The position numbers were made by a program, and so were the translations under genes. This document shows, piece by piece, positions 1 through 7,825 of a stretch of DNA of 47,980 nucleotides. Source of the DNA: Sedimentisphaerales bacterium (lineage in GTDB: Bacteria; Planctomycetota; Phycisphaerae; Sedimentisphaerales; Anaerobacaceae); NCBI GenBank assembly GCA_016936075.1, contig JAFGPS010000194.1, positions 1 through 47,980 of the forward strand. The letters are read 5' to 3'. The notes under the pieces are model-generated. The model saw only the letters and a list, made by a program, of their open reading frames with translations, made no database searches and had not been told where the DNA came from. The stretch's first letter is position 1, and the number at the start of each line of letters is the position of its first letter.

Positions 1-2
1 AT

Positions 3-125
3 AATCCAACCGTTACCTGGACAATACCAGCCGGTACGACTACTATTAGCATTGCCTATAGGGATGCTGATACTGCAAATCCACCAAGGTTGGATACTTT
101 ATTGATTGTGAAGGTAGGTGAGTAA
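3..125 (+). CDS. C-terminal end of a beta-rich, probably extracellular protein (partial)
   Basis: An open frame runs in from before the window and ends at TAA 123-125, giving the last 40 residues of a larger protein. The piece is rich in Thr, Ala and beta-branched residues (for example TWTIPAGTTTISIAYRD) and ends in LLIVKVGE, as in the last strand of an Ig-like or cadherin-like domain. No PEP-CTERM, LPxTG or T9SS signal is visible at the end. A strong hairpin terminator follows within 85 bases, so this is the 3' end of a transcript. The function cannot be told from so short a piece. Confidence 0.6.
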   Translation, partial: NPTVTWTIPAGTTTISIAYRDADTANPPRLDTLLIVKVGE

Positions 126-207
126 CCAGTTTTATCAACAATATAAAGTTATCTAATTATCAGATATTTGCTTTATTGTGATAATTAGAAAGTAAGATAT
201 TTACTTT

Positions 208-244
208 AAGGACTATGCTGAATTATCTCGGTATAGTCCTTTTT
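208..244 (+). terminator. Rho-independent terminator
   Basis: A 14-bp stem (208-221 with 228-241, two or three G-T pairs) closes a 6-nt loop (222-227). The right arm runs into the T-run 240-244. It lies 83 bases after the stop codon of the partial gene and ahead of the methyltransferase, and terminates the former. Confidence 0.85.
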
Positions 245-283
245 AATTAAGCATCAGTTTCAAATTAGCTAAAAATATTTTGT

Positions 284-311
284 TTGTTTCTATTGTTTTA
301 TGAGGTACAAT
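284..311 (+). promoter_or_regulatory. Possible sigma-70-like promoter
   Basis: TTGTTT (284-289) and TACAAT (306-311) are separated by 16 bases, between the terminator at 208-244 and the GTG start at 344. Inferred from motif fit alone in an AT-rich stretch. Confidence 0.3.
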
Positions 312-343
312 ATTGAATTTATATCAAAGATAAGAGGTGCAAT

Positions 344-1156
344 GTGACAAATAATCATAAATATGTTCATGGCTATTCCGAAAGAGAAAATCAGAGGCTT
401 GTTGACCAGGCGACAACATTAACGGAATTGCTGCACCATGATACGAAATATCCATCAGGTTCTTTGGTACTCGAAGCAGGTTGCGGCGTTGGAGCACAGA
501 CTATTACTCTCGTAAAAAACAGCCCGAAAGCAAATTTCATATGTGTTGATATTTCTGAGAAATCTCTAAAAGATGCACAAGATAGAATTGAATCCGAAGG
601 TTTTCATAATGCAAAATTTCAAAAAGCGGATTTATTAAATTTGCCTTTCGAGGATAATTCATTCGACCATATTTTTATATGCTTTGTTCTGGAGCATCTA
701 AAAAATCCAGTCGATGTATTATTGAGTCTTAAGAGAAAGCTCAAGCCTGGAGGTTCAATTACGGTTATAGAGGGTGACCACGGTTCAGCGTATTTTTATC
801 CTGATAGTAAATATGCCAGACAAGCTATTCAATGTCTTATTGACCTTCAGGCCGAAAAGGGCGGCGATTCTCTTATTGGTAGAAGGTTATATCCCTTAAT
901 GTGTGAAGCCGGATTCAATGACGTGAGTGTTTCTCCAAGAATGGTTTATGTCGATTCGAGCAAGCCGGAATACGTCGAAGGTTTTACAAAAAATACTTTC
1001 ACCGCGATGGTTGAAGGAGTCGGCGAAGAGGCAATCGGTGCCGAAATGATGGATACGATAGATTGGGAAAAAGGCATTGCGGACCTGTATCGTACCGCTG
1101 AAAAAGATGGAACTTTCTGTTACACATTTTTTAAAGCTGTTGCTATTAAAAAATAA
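344..1156 (+). CDS. Class I SAM-dependent methyltransferase
   Basis: A 270-residue protein with a Rossmann-like methyltransferase core. Motif I is LEAGCGVGAQT (residues 43-53), the ribose-binding acidic residue is in VDIS (Asp69), a KADLLNLPF motif II/III region follows near 94-102, and FDHIFICFVLEHL (107-119) is motif IV. No metal-binding cysteine set for an arsenite methyltransferase is present and there is no signal peptide, so it is a cytoplasmic small-molecule or unknown-substrate enzyme. The start is GTG at 344, chosen because AAGAGG (332-337) lies 6 bases upstream; the ATG at 342 runs straight into TGA. It is probably the first gene of a short transcript with the amphi-Trp gene, 31 bases downstream. 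Substrate unknown. Confidence 0.85.
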   Translation: MTNNHKYVHGYSERENQRLVDQATTLTELLHHDTKYPSGSLVLEAGCGVGAQTITLVKNSPKANFICVDISEKSLKDAQDRIESEGFHNAKFQKADLLNLPFEDNSFDHIFICFVLEHLKNPVDVLLSLKRKLKPGGSITVIEGDHGSAYFYPDSKYARQAIQCLIDLQAEKGGDSLIGRRLYPLMCEAGFNDVSVSPRMVYVDSSKPEYVEGFTKNTFTAMVEGVGEEAIGAEMMDTIDWEKGIADLYRTAEKDGTFCYTFFKAVAIKK

Positions 1157-1187
1157 TTCCAAAAATTAATTACAGGAGAGTTAATTG

Positions 1188-1424
1188 ATGGCTCAAAGAA
1201 AGAAGAAACAACAACGTGATATTGAAAAGAATTATCCAACAAAACAATTTGTCACAAAACTGCGTCGTCTTGCGGATTGCATTGAGCAGAACGCAAGATT
1301 TCGCATACAGGTTGCAGGCGAACGTGTATCTATTCCACCTGATGCTACAATAAACATTGAGCATGAGCGAGAAGATGGAACAGAAGAAATCGAATTCCAG
1401 CTTAAATGGTCAATTCCTGAATAA
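1188..1424 (+). CDS. amphi-Trp domain protein
   Basis: A 78-residue protein that is almost entirely an amphi-Trp domain: a helix with FVTKLRRLADCIEQ, then IQVAGERVSIPPDA, the acidic INIEHERED strand, and the closing EIEFQLKW. This is a widespread small domain of unknown function. The N-terminus is strongly basic (RKKKQQRD). I chose ATG 1188 because AGGAG at 1174-1178 is 9 bases upstream; TTG 1185 is also in frame. No signal peptide, so probably cytoplasmic. It sits between the methyltransferase and a small membrane protein on the same strand with short gaps (31 and 23 bases), so co-transcription is likely. Confidence 0.9.
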   Translation: MAQRKKKQQRDIEKNYPTKQFVTKLRRLADCIEQNARFRIQVAGERVSIPPDATINIEHEREDGTEEIEFQLKWSIPE

Positions 1425-1447
1425 TAAATATTTTAGGGAGAATCAAG

Positions 1448-1828
1448 ATGAAGCCTTCAAAAGGATTTATGATTACCGTTTTGTTTATACTTGGCATTTT
1501 AATGTTTAAAATTGCAATTCTAAGTAATTTTAAAAAGAAAATGCTCAGTTCAAGAAACAATCAAATAATGATGTATATTGAGAAAATTGAAGAATTTAAG
1601 GATGCCCTAAAAAACAATCCAGATGAAGTTGTTACCAAGGCTGATCTTGCGGATTTTACAGAAATGAATTTTTACCAGAGTCAAATAGACAAGTTATATA
1701 TGGAAAATGACCTTGAACTTGCTAAGGGTTATCCAATGGTTTTTCCTGATTATGTGATTTTGATATTAATTTTATGGCTTTCTTTTCAATTGGACAAAAT
1801 CTATAAGCAAATTAATAAATCAGTCTAA
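1448..1828 (+). CDS. Small two-segment membrane protein of unknown function
   Basis: 126 residues. An N-terminal hydrophobic segment (about 7-27) and a C-terminal one (about 101-117) flank a charged, helical middle (EKIEEFKDALKNNPDE) that may form a coiled coil. AGGGAGA at 1434-1440 lies 7 bases before the ATG. I do not recognise a family. The topology suggests a hairpin anchored in the inner membrane with the loop on one side. It follows the amphi-Trp gene by 23 bases and is probably in the same operon. Confidence 0.7.
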   Translation: MKPSKGFMITVLFILGILMFKIAILSNFKKKMLSSRNNQIMMYIEKIEEFKDALKNNPDEVVTKADLADFTEMNFYQSQIDKLYMENDLELAKGYPMVFPDYVILILILWLSFQLDKIYKQINKSV

Positions 1829-1871
1829 AAGCCGAACTTTTTGATAATATTAAAACATCACAATATAATTT

Positions 1872-2444
1872 TTAACTGATTTGTTCTGTTTCCCATGATG
1901 AATTTATCCAGAGACCAAGTATTTCTGTTTTAGGGTATTTTTCTTTAATAAACTTGATTGCGGATTCAAGCTGAATTAGCTGCTGGTCTTTATCGACTGG
2001 ATTTTCGGCACAGTCGTAATGGGTGACAATCGCTATGGCTATTGATTTGTACTACTATCCGTAATCTTGTTGTTTTTTATGTGAGCCTGGCCATTGCAAG
2101 GGGACTTGTATTTTAAATTACAGTTTTATAACATGTTTCCAGATATAAAAATACGTTTTTGTTTGGAGCATTAGAAGTTCTAATATTTGATATTGTTTAG
2201 AATTTAGAACTTAGAGTTTAGAGTTTTGGTTGCGGCTACGCCGCGCTGTGTTTGTTTATGGAAATGTCAATTCTTTTAAGGATCGATTCTCCCAAAAACG
2301 AATCCTGTTCCTCTGCAAGAATACGAACAGGACCGCTTAAGTGATTGTATCTACATAGTCTACACCAAATTTATTTCGTAGGAACTCATTTTCCGACAGT
2401 TGTGTTCTGCCGTCCATACAATTTATCACTGTGTAAAAAGACAT
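1872..2444 (-). pseudogene. Broken beta-carbonic-anhydrase-like gene (two fragments)
   Basis: Two minus-strand pieces match the ends of one small carbonic-anhydrase-like family. The N-terminal piece, ATG 2444 to stop 2337, reads MSFYTVINCMDGR and then FLRNKFGVDYVDTIT: the CMDGR motif supplies the first Cys and Asp of the zinc site. The C-terminal piece, 2051 to stop 1872, carries AIAIVTHYDCAENPVDKD, the HxxC zinc motif, and ends LGLWINSSWETEQIS. In intact relatives only about 35 residues separate the pieces. Here there are 285 bases (2052-2336) with stops in the frame, so the gene is dead. I recognise the family from memory, and both pieces are in the right order on the same strand. Confidence 0.75.
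2052..2336. other. Foreign or rearranged segment replacing the middle of the carbonic-anhydrase-like gene
   Basis: 285 bases with no reading frame worth reporting. It contains tandem 'TTTAGAG'-like units near 2205-2227, a GCGGC-tac-GCCGC hairpin near 2232-2244 and an 8-bp inverted repeat (TCCTGTTC 2303-2310, GAACAGGA 2325-2332). I see no terminal inverted repeats or target duplication that would identify a named element. Confidence 0.4.
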
Positions 2445-2569
2445 TAATTTTTCATTTTCAATAAAATCTGTTTGATAATTCTTCTCGAAAATAACATTAA
2501 TTTCATTATATTCTTTTTCTTGCAATTTACACCTTTTCAGAACAGAATATTTATAGATAATACTTTTTG

Positions 2570-3361
2570 ATGGGACATAACTTGAAAAATTTACGACAAT
2601 ACGGCGGAATGCCATTCAAAGCAGCACTTATCCATGGAGGTCCGGGAGTGGCGGGGGAGATGGCACCAGTTGCGCATGAGTTATCTTATGATATTGGTGT
2701 TCTCGAGCCTTTGCAGACAGAAAATACAATAGAGAGGCAATTGGATGAGTTAAAATTGGCGCTTGAAAAATATGCTGATTTACCTGTCATTTTAATTGGC
2801 TTTTCATGGGGAGCATGGTTGAGTTTCATATTCGCTTCAAAATATCCTGAACTTGTCAAAAAACTCATTCTCGTTAGCAGTGGTCCTTTTGAGCAAGGAT
2901 ATTCTGAGAAAATTATGGATATAAGATTGGGTCGCATGGATGAAAATGAGAGATTACAGATTGCTTCTCTTCTTGATGATTTGGATAAGCAGGATTCACA
3001 AGATAGAAATACTTCCTTTGTCAAAATCGGTAAACTAATTTCAAAAGCAGATACATATGATCCGATAGAATGTCTTTTTGGTGAGATATATTTTAGTTAT
3101 GATATATTTCAGAATGTTTGGCAGCAAGCCGCAGATCTAAGAAGAAGCGGCAGGCTTCTTGAATATGCTAAAAATATCCAATGTCCCGTTACTGCAATCC
3201 ATGGTGACTATGACCCTCATCCTTCTGAAGGTGTAGAAAAACCTTTATCAAAGTACATCACGGATTTTCGTTTTATTCATCTCAAAAACTGCGGCCATAA
3301 ACCATGGATCGAAAAACAGGCAAAAGATAAATTCTACGAAATATTAAAGCAGGAAATATGA
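2570..3361 (+). CDS. Alpha/beta-hydrolase, HGGPG type
   Basis: 263 residues from ATG 2570. The oxyanion motif HGGPG (22-26) is followed by the nucleophile elbow GFSWG with Ser79. An Asp in HGDYD (213 or 215) and His243 in CGHKPWIE complete the triad. The length and HGGPG motif fit proline-iminopeptidase/haloperoxidase-like hydrolases, but the cap region is too divergent to predict a substrate. No signal peptide, so cytoplasmic. The start is uncertain: no clear Shine-Dalgarno precedes 2567/2570, and the in-frame ATG at 2609 (MPFKAALIHGGPG) would also keep the whole fold. It is divergent from, and overlaps the upstream region of, the dead carbonic-anhydrase-like gene. Confidence 0.8.
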   Translation: MGHNLKNLRQYGGMPFKAALIHGGPGVAGEMAPVAHELSYDIGVLEPLQTENTIERQLDELKLALEKYADLPVILIGFSWGAWLSFIFASKYPELVKKLILVSSGPFEQGYSEKIMDIRLGRMDENERLQIASLLDDLDKQDSQDRNTSFVKIGKLISKADTYDPIECLFGEIYFSYDIFQNVWQQAADLRRSGRLLEYAKNIQCPVTAIHGDYDPHPSEGVEKPLSKYITDFRFIHLKNCGHKPWIEKQAKDKFYEILKQEI

Positions 3362-3426
3362 AAACATTATACTTGAAACTTGCTTGAAAAAAACAATAAT
3401 ATGTTCATTATGGTGAGTTTTAATAT

Positions 3427-3942
3427 ATGAGGCCTGAAATGTATTTTTGTCCATCGTGCAATATTGAATTAATTAAAAACACAAATCCGTTTGGAATATA
3501 CTGGTCGTGTCCAATTTGCACAGGTAAAGCTATATCCTTAAGTGTCATAAGACAGGCTATTCCTGAGCCTATAGTTGGCGATTTCTGGCGAAAAGTCACT
3601 TCTGAGGTACATCCACAAAAGAAAGCCTGTCCGGCCTGTAAAAAGCTAATGTCCGAAGCACCGATTGCTATTGACAATGAAGTATTGGAATATCTTGATA
3701 TTTGCAGGACGTGCTTTTTTGTATGGTTCGATTCAGATGAATTGGAAGCTTTGCCGCATGTTGAAATACCTGAAGAAGTAATCGAAACATTACCATATGA
3801 AGTTAGATTGGCTATTGCAGAATATAATATTGAACGCATTGCTACGTTGCGAGAAAAGGAAATTGAAGCTGAACAAGTCAAAAAAGAAATAGCTATAGAT
3901 ATATTAGTTGTTTCTGTTGTGTTATTTGTCCTCTTTAAATAA
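3427..3942 (+). CDS. Zinc-ribbon (zf-TFIIB-like) protein with C-terminal membrane anchor
   Basis: 171 residues with two zinc ribbons. The first uses Cys8/Cys11 and Cys28/Cys31; the second uses Cys68/Cys71 and Cys93/Cys96 and ends in WFDSDELEALP, the WxDxxELE signature of bacterial zf-TFIIB domains. A hydrophobic tail (about 154-170) suggests a tail anchor in the inner membrane, with the ribbons in the cytoplasm. In other bacteria similar ribbons are fused to rhomboid proteases; here the protease part is absent. GGTGAG at 3413-3418 is the likely ribosome site. It is followed 24 bases later by a paralogue of the same layout. Function unknown. Confidence 0.75.
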   Translation: MRPEMYFCPSCNIELIKNTNPFGIYWSCPICTGKAISLSVIRQAIPEPIVGDFWRKVTSEVHPQKKACPACKKLMSEAPIAIDNEVLEYLDICRTCFFVWFDSDELEALPHVEIPEEVIETLPYEVRLAIAEYNIERIATLREKEIEAEQVKKEIAIDILVVSVVLFVLFK

Positions 3943-3966
3943 TAAGTTAAGGATTAAGAGTTCGCT

Positions 3967-4455
3967 ATGTATAATTGCCCGGAATGCAAAATACAATTAA
4001 ATAAAAGCTTGAATCCAGCCGGTATTATCTGGACATGCCCAACGTGTTCCGGAAAAGCTATTTCTGTTTATGTTCTCAAAAAATTGATTCCTGATAACAT
4101 CATAAATAAGTTATGGGAAAGAGCAAAATCTTGTAAATATAACGTACGAAGAGAATGCCCGATTTGTAATAAGTCTATTCCTGAGGTTCCTATAGTTAAT
4201 GAAGATAAAACTATATACCTTGATATCTGTGCAAAATGTCATTTTATATGGTTTGACGGACAGGAATATGAATCCTTACCAAAACGTGAAAAAGAGACGG
4301 AAAAAGAATTGTCCCCTGAAGCACGAGAAGCTTTGGCAAAATTTCAGGTTAAAATTGCAGATGAAAGATATGAATATGTATATGATAATGTATGGCTGGA
4401 TATGGGGCAAGCGATTGTTGAAACTGTTTTATTTATGATATTTAGAAGGTTCTAA
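3967..4455 (+). CDS. Paralogous zinc-ribbon (zf-TFIIB-like) protein
   Basis: 162 residues, clearly a tandem duplicate of the gene just upstream. It has the same two ribbons (Cys4/7 with Cys24/27, Cys64/67 with Cys88/91), the same GKAIS linker after the first ribbon, and IWFDGQEYESLP at the end of the second. After that the copies diverge: a charged helix (about 108-140) and a shorter, amphipathic C-terminus (VETVLFMIFRRF) replace the clear tail anchor. AAGGAT at 3949-3954 can serve as ribosome site. The pair probably forms one transcriptional unit; a heterodimer at the membrane is possible but unproven. Confidence 0.75.
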   Translation: MYNCPECKIQLNKSLNPAGIIWTCPTCSGKAISVYVLKKLIPDNIINKLWERAKSCKYNVRRECPICNKSIPEVPIVNEDKTIYLDICAKCHFIWFDGQEYESLPKREKETEKELSPEAREALAKFQVKIADERYEYVYDNVWLDMGQAIVETVLFMIFRRF

Positions 4456-4495
4456 TAAATAATGGTAATTTGTATAACGGATTGGATATAGAGTT

Positions 4496-5224
4496 TTGGT
4501 TAAATTGGTAATAAACGAGCTTGAAAAAGAAATTAAAAAAATATCCGGTTGTACTGAGCCGCACGTGGAGAGGAGATATCATAAGCATGACCAGTATATT
4601 TGTTATGGTTTGAAAACACCTGACTTTCATAAGATGATGAAAGAATATCGTTCCAGGTTTCTCGACATTTCCCTTACTGAGCGGCTGGAGCTTGCCGCAA
4701 AATTGCTAAAAACACGTATTGGTGAGCTGGGACATGCTGGTATATATATTTTGTCTATAAGCAGCGACCAGTTGGAACCGAAGCATTTTTCTATTCTCGA
4801 TGCTGCGGCAGATGATTTCACAAGCTGGACACATGTTGATGTTTTATCTACAAAAGTTACTCCGACATTATTATTTAACTTTCCTGAGCAAATGATGGAT
4901 TTTCTGGATAAATGGAATCATTCACAAAACCGATTCAAACGCAGGGCAAGTGTAGTGACTTTTATACAGGATGTGGCTAAATCAGGTAAATATCTTGATG
5001 ATGCTTTGCGACTATGTGAAAACCTTGTCTGGGACACCGAAGATATTGTCAGGAAGGGTGTCGGCTGGACGCTTAAAGTCAATATGGATTATGCGCAAGA
5101 CCGTGTGCTTGAATATGTGAAAGACCTGCGCAGAAGGGGAGTTTCATCGACAATTACACTATACGCGATAGAGAAATTACCTAAAGATATTCGCAGTGAA
5201 GTTTTAAAAATAAAAAAAGAGTAA
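4496..5224 (+). CDS. DNA alkylation repair protein, AlkD-like
   Basis: 242 residues, all-helical HEAT-like repeats of the AlkC/AlkD type. The recognisable stretches are GLKTPDFHKMMKEYR near the N-terminus, FTSWTHVDVLSTKV (the W-x-x-x-D site region), NRFKRRASVV and DTEDIVRKGVGWTLK. In the family this scaffold finds and excises N3/N7-alkylated bases without base flipping; family members without glycosylase activity exist, so activity is not certain. The start is taken as TTG 4496 (MVKLVINELEKE); no strong Shine-Dalgarno is present and TTG 4505 is an alternative. It ends inside a terminator hairpin. Cytoplasmic, monocistronic or the end of the zinc-ribbon operon (gap 40 bases). Confidence 0.8.
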   Translation: MVKLVINELEKEIKKISGCTEPHVERRYHKHDQYICYGLKTPDFHKMMKEYRSRFLDISLTERLELAAKLLKTRIGELGHAGIYILSISSDQLEPKHFSILDAAADDFTSWTHVDVLSTKVTPTLLFNFPEQMMDFLDKWNHSQNRFKRRASVVTFIQDVAKSGKYLDDALRLCENLVWDTEDIVRKGVGWTLKVNMDYAQDRVLEYVKDLRRRGVSSTITLYAIEKLPKDIRSEVLKIKKE

Positions 5225-5245
5225 AACTTATCTTACTCTTTTTTT
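5212..5245 (+). terminator. Bidirectional terminator overlapping the alkD-like stop codon
   Basis: A 13-bp perfect stem pairs 5212-5224 with 5233-5245 around an 8-nt loop. The right arm ends in seven T residues and the left arm begins with seven A residues, so it can stop transcripts from the + strand gene ending at 5224 and from fusA, ending at 5313 on the minus strand. Confidence 0.85.
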
Positions 5246-5312
5246 ATTAATTATGTTGAAATACCAGGCTTTTATTGCCTGCTATACTGTTTTTTCGCAA
5301 TTAGTTTTCTAT

Positions 5313-7409
5313 TTAACTTTTTGAGGACTGCATTTGCTTGCGGTTGAAAATGATTTCTTCAGCAATTTTTAGCGGTACACGGCTGTAACGTGACATTTCC
5401 ATCGAGAAAGTAGCCATACCCTTGCTCATGCCGCGAACGTTTGTCGAATAACCAAACATACTCGCTAACGGAACTTCAGCATTGATTACGCAAATGTTAT
5501 CACGAACACAGGTTTCCAAAATAATCCCGCGTCTGCTGTTCAAATCACCAACTATTGTACCCTGATATTCCTGAGGTGTCTCGACTTCGACCTTCATAAT
5601 AGGTTCCATCAGGCATGGTTTACTTTTTCTGAATGCTTCGACAAAAGCGTCACGGGCTGCAACGCGGAAAGCCATTTCGCTCGAATCAACAGCATGGAAT
5701 GAGCCGTCATTGAGGCACATCTTGCATCCGATTACTTCATAACCAGCAAGTGGGCCTTTTTTCATAGCTGCCTGGAAGCCTTTATTAACTGCCGGAATAT
5801 ATTCGCCCGGGATTCTACCACTGACGATATTGTCCTCGAATTCATATGTAGTATCCGCATTGCCGTCGAGTGGGATTAAGCAGCCGACTACATGAGCATA
5901 CTGTCCTGAGCCACCGGTTTGTTTTTTATGTTTGTAATTATATTCGGATTCGCATGTTGGTGCTTCGCGATAGCTTACACTTGGACTTCCAACCTGAACC
6001 TGAGCTTTGTATTCACGACGCATACGCTCGACATACACATCCAGATGCAACTCACCCATGCCGGCAATTATTGTTTGACCGGTTTCTGGATCAGTTGAAA
6101 CTCTGAATGTCGGGTCTTCCTTCATGAAACGATGCAGAGCTTTTGCCATACGTTCTTTATCTTGATTTGTTGCAGGAGTAATCGATAAGCTGATAACTGG
6201 TTCTGCTACAAAAATACTTTCGAGTGAATAATTGATTTCCCCGCCGCATAGCGTATCACCATTGGCACAATCGATTGCAAGAAGTGCAACAATGTCGCCC
6301 GGTCCGGCTTCCTGAATTTCTTCACGATTTTCAGCATGCATTCTTACCATTCGACCAACGCGAAGTGTTTTGCCTGTACGGGCATTACTGTACTGCTCGC
6401 CGCGTGACAATGTTCCCTGGTAGATACGCATATAGCTGAGTTGACCGAACTGATCATCGGAAATCTTGAAAACCATTCCTACCATTGGAGCATCCGGGTC
6501 AGAGGATAAAGGTATTTCAGAGCCTTCATTGTCATGGTCACGTGCGAAACTCACCCTGTCTATCGGGCTTGGCAAATACTGACAAACTGCATTCATCAGA
6601 GGCTGAACACCTTTGTTTTTAAATGCTGAACCCATCATAACCGGAACGATATCACGATTAATTGTCGCACTTCGTATTACACGACGTATGAGATTTTCGT
6701 CGATGTGCTGATCTTCAAGCAGCATTTCCATCATACAATCATTAAACATGCTGAGTGCTTCAAGCATATCATGATGTGCTTTCTCTGCTGCTGTTTTGTA
6801 TTTTTGAGGTATTTCGCTTGTAACGATTCGTTCACCATTATTACCTTCGAAAGTGAGTGCCTTCATTGTAACCAGATCTATTACGCCTTCGAATGTTTCG
6901 CCTGCTCCCATACACATTTGAATTGGTACAGTATTAAGAGCGAGTTTTTCTCTGATATCACGAATTACACGTTCCGGGTCTGCACCTGTTCGGTCCATCT
7001 TATTTATAAAAGCGATTCTTGGTACGCGATAACGTTTCATCTGCTGGTCTACAGTAAAAGACTGGCTCTGTACGCCGCCTACGGAACAAAGTACCATCAC
7101 TGCTCCATCGAGCACGCGAAGAGAGCGTTCTACTTCTACTGTAAAATCAACGTGCCCTGGAGTATCAATCAGGTTAATTGATATGTCTTGCCAGTTCACT
7201 TGAGTTGCAGCAGAGTTAATAGTAATACCGCGTTCACGCTCAAGCTCCATGTAATCCATGGTTGCGCCGTTTTTACCGTCTCCATCGTGAACTTCCTGCA
7301 TACGATGAATCCTGCCTGCATAAAAAAGTATACGCTCGCTAAGCGTTGTTTTGCCTGAGTCAATATGAGCTGAGATACCGATATTTCTAATTTTACTAAT
7401 TTTTTCCAT
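5313..7409 (-). CDS. fusA: Elongation factor G, spdEFG/mitochondrial-like type
   Basis: 698 residues, the full EF-G length with five domains. GTPase motifs: G1 AHIDSGKTT (14-22), switch I RGIT (60-63), G3 DTPGH (82-86), G4 NKMD (136-139). The C-terminal part contains the domain IV/V stretches SGRIPGEYIPAVNKGF and LASMFGYSTNVRGMSKG. It drives tRNA-mRNA translocation and ribosome recycling in the cytoplasm. Ser in place of the usual Ala in the P-loop (HIDSGKTT) together with MDYMELERERGITI points to the EF-G group shared by planctomycetes, spirochaetes, deltaproteobacteria and mitochondria, which often sits beside a second canonical EF-G gene elsewhere. It stands alone here, away from the str operon, with its own promoter and terminator. 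Confidence 0.95.
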   Translation of the reverse strand: MEKISKIRNIGISAHIDSGKTTLSERILFYAGRIHRMQEVHDGDGKNGATMDYMELERERGITINSAATQVNWQDISINLIDTPGHVDFTVEVERSLRVLDGAVMVLCSVGGVQSQSFTVDQQMKRYRVPRIAFINKMDRTGADPERVIRDIREKLALNTVPIQMCMGAGETFEGVIDLVTMKALTFEGNNGERIVTSEIPQKYKTAAEKAHHDMLEALSMFNDCMMEMLLEDQHIDENLIRRVIRSATINRDIVPVMMGSAFKNKGVQPLMNAVCQYLPSPIDRVSFARDHDNEGSEIPLSSDPDAPMVGMVFKISDDQFGQLSYMRIYQGTLSRGEQYSNARTGKTLRVGRMVRMHAENREEIQEAGPGDIVALLAIDCANGDTLCGGEINYSLESIFVAEPVISLSITPATNQDKERMAKALHRFMKEDPTFRVSTDPETGQTIIAGMGELHLDVYVERMRREYKAQVQVGSPSVSYREAPTCESEYNYKHKKQTGGSGQYAHVVGCLIPLDGNADTTYEFEDNIVSGRIPGEYIPAVNKGFQAAMKKGPLAGYEVIGCKMCLNDGSFHAVDSSEMAFRVAARDAFVEAFRKSKPCLMEPIMKVEVETPQEYQGTIVGDLNSRRGIILETCVRDNICVINAEVPLASMFGYSTNVRGMSKGMATFSMEMSRYSRVPLKIAEEIIFNRKQMQSSKS

Positions 7410-7825
7410 GTTAATTTCTGTTTCTTTATAAATCTTTCATTCTTTCATGTTTTTAAAGTCATTCCTTTAGTCGGTCAAAATGGCAAAAGTCTTAATGACC
7501 TTATTCATTTAGTGGAATTAATACTAAAGGGAGGATAAACAATATCTTCTGTAAATAAGTATAAAACATTAATATTATAATAATATTAGCGTAATGTCAA
7601 GAAAATATTAATATGCCTTCAATTTTTTTTATAATATCTTCGTTTTTGATATTAAAAAAACAGTTTTTTTCTATTTCTTATGGCATAAAAGGATGATTTT
7701 AGTGTAAAATATACCCGGAAGCCGAGTTTTTTGAAATTTTTGCTGGCCGAAGGAATCTATACTATAAAGCCATTGGCCAAAAAGGCTAAAATTTGATTAT
7801 TATTGTCATTTGAGGATAAAAACTG
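7410..7825. other. Divergent intergenic region between fusA and the CsgG-like gene
   Basis: 416 AT-rich bases without a credible reading frame. It holds the fusA promoter (7572-7600, minus) and, near 7812-7815, the GAGG ribosome site of the + strand gene starting at 7826. I see no riboswitch-like fold. Confidence 0.5.
7572..7600 (-). promoter_or_regulatory. Promoter of fusA
   Basis: Read on the minus strand, TTGACA (7600-7595) is followed 17 bases later by TAATAT (7577-7572), or 15 bases later by TATAAT (7579-7574). It is the only near-consensus pair in the 416-base gap and lies about 165 bases upstream of the fusA start. Confidence 0.5.

Noticed and set aside
2445-2615. Upstream extension of the carbonic-anhydrase-like N-terminal frame to 92 codons
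   Set aside because: The family begins at about MSFYTVINCMDGR (ATG 2444); the 57 codons before it match nothing and overlap the hydrolase start region.
6705-7181. A 158-codon + strand frame opposite fusA
   Set aside because: Lies fully inside the conserved EF-G gene and has unnatural composition (many His, Phe, Cys).
7680-7825. GGCC-rich short palindromes ahead of the CsgG-like gene as a riboswitch
   Set aside because: Only 4-bp arms and no match to any aptamer core I know.
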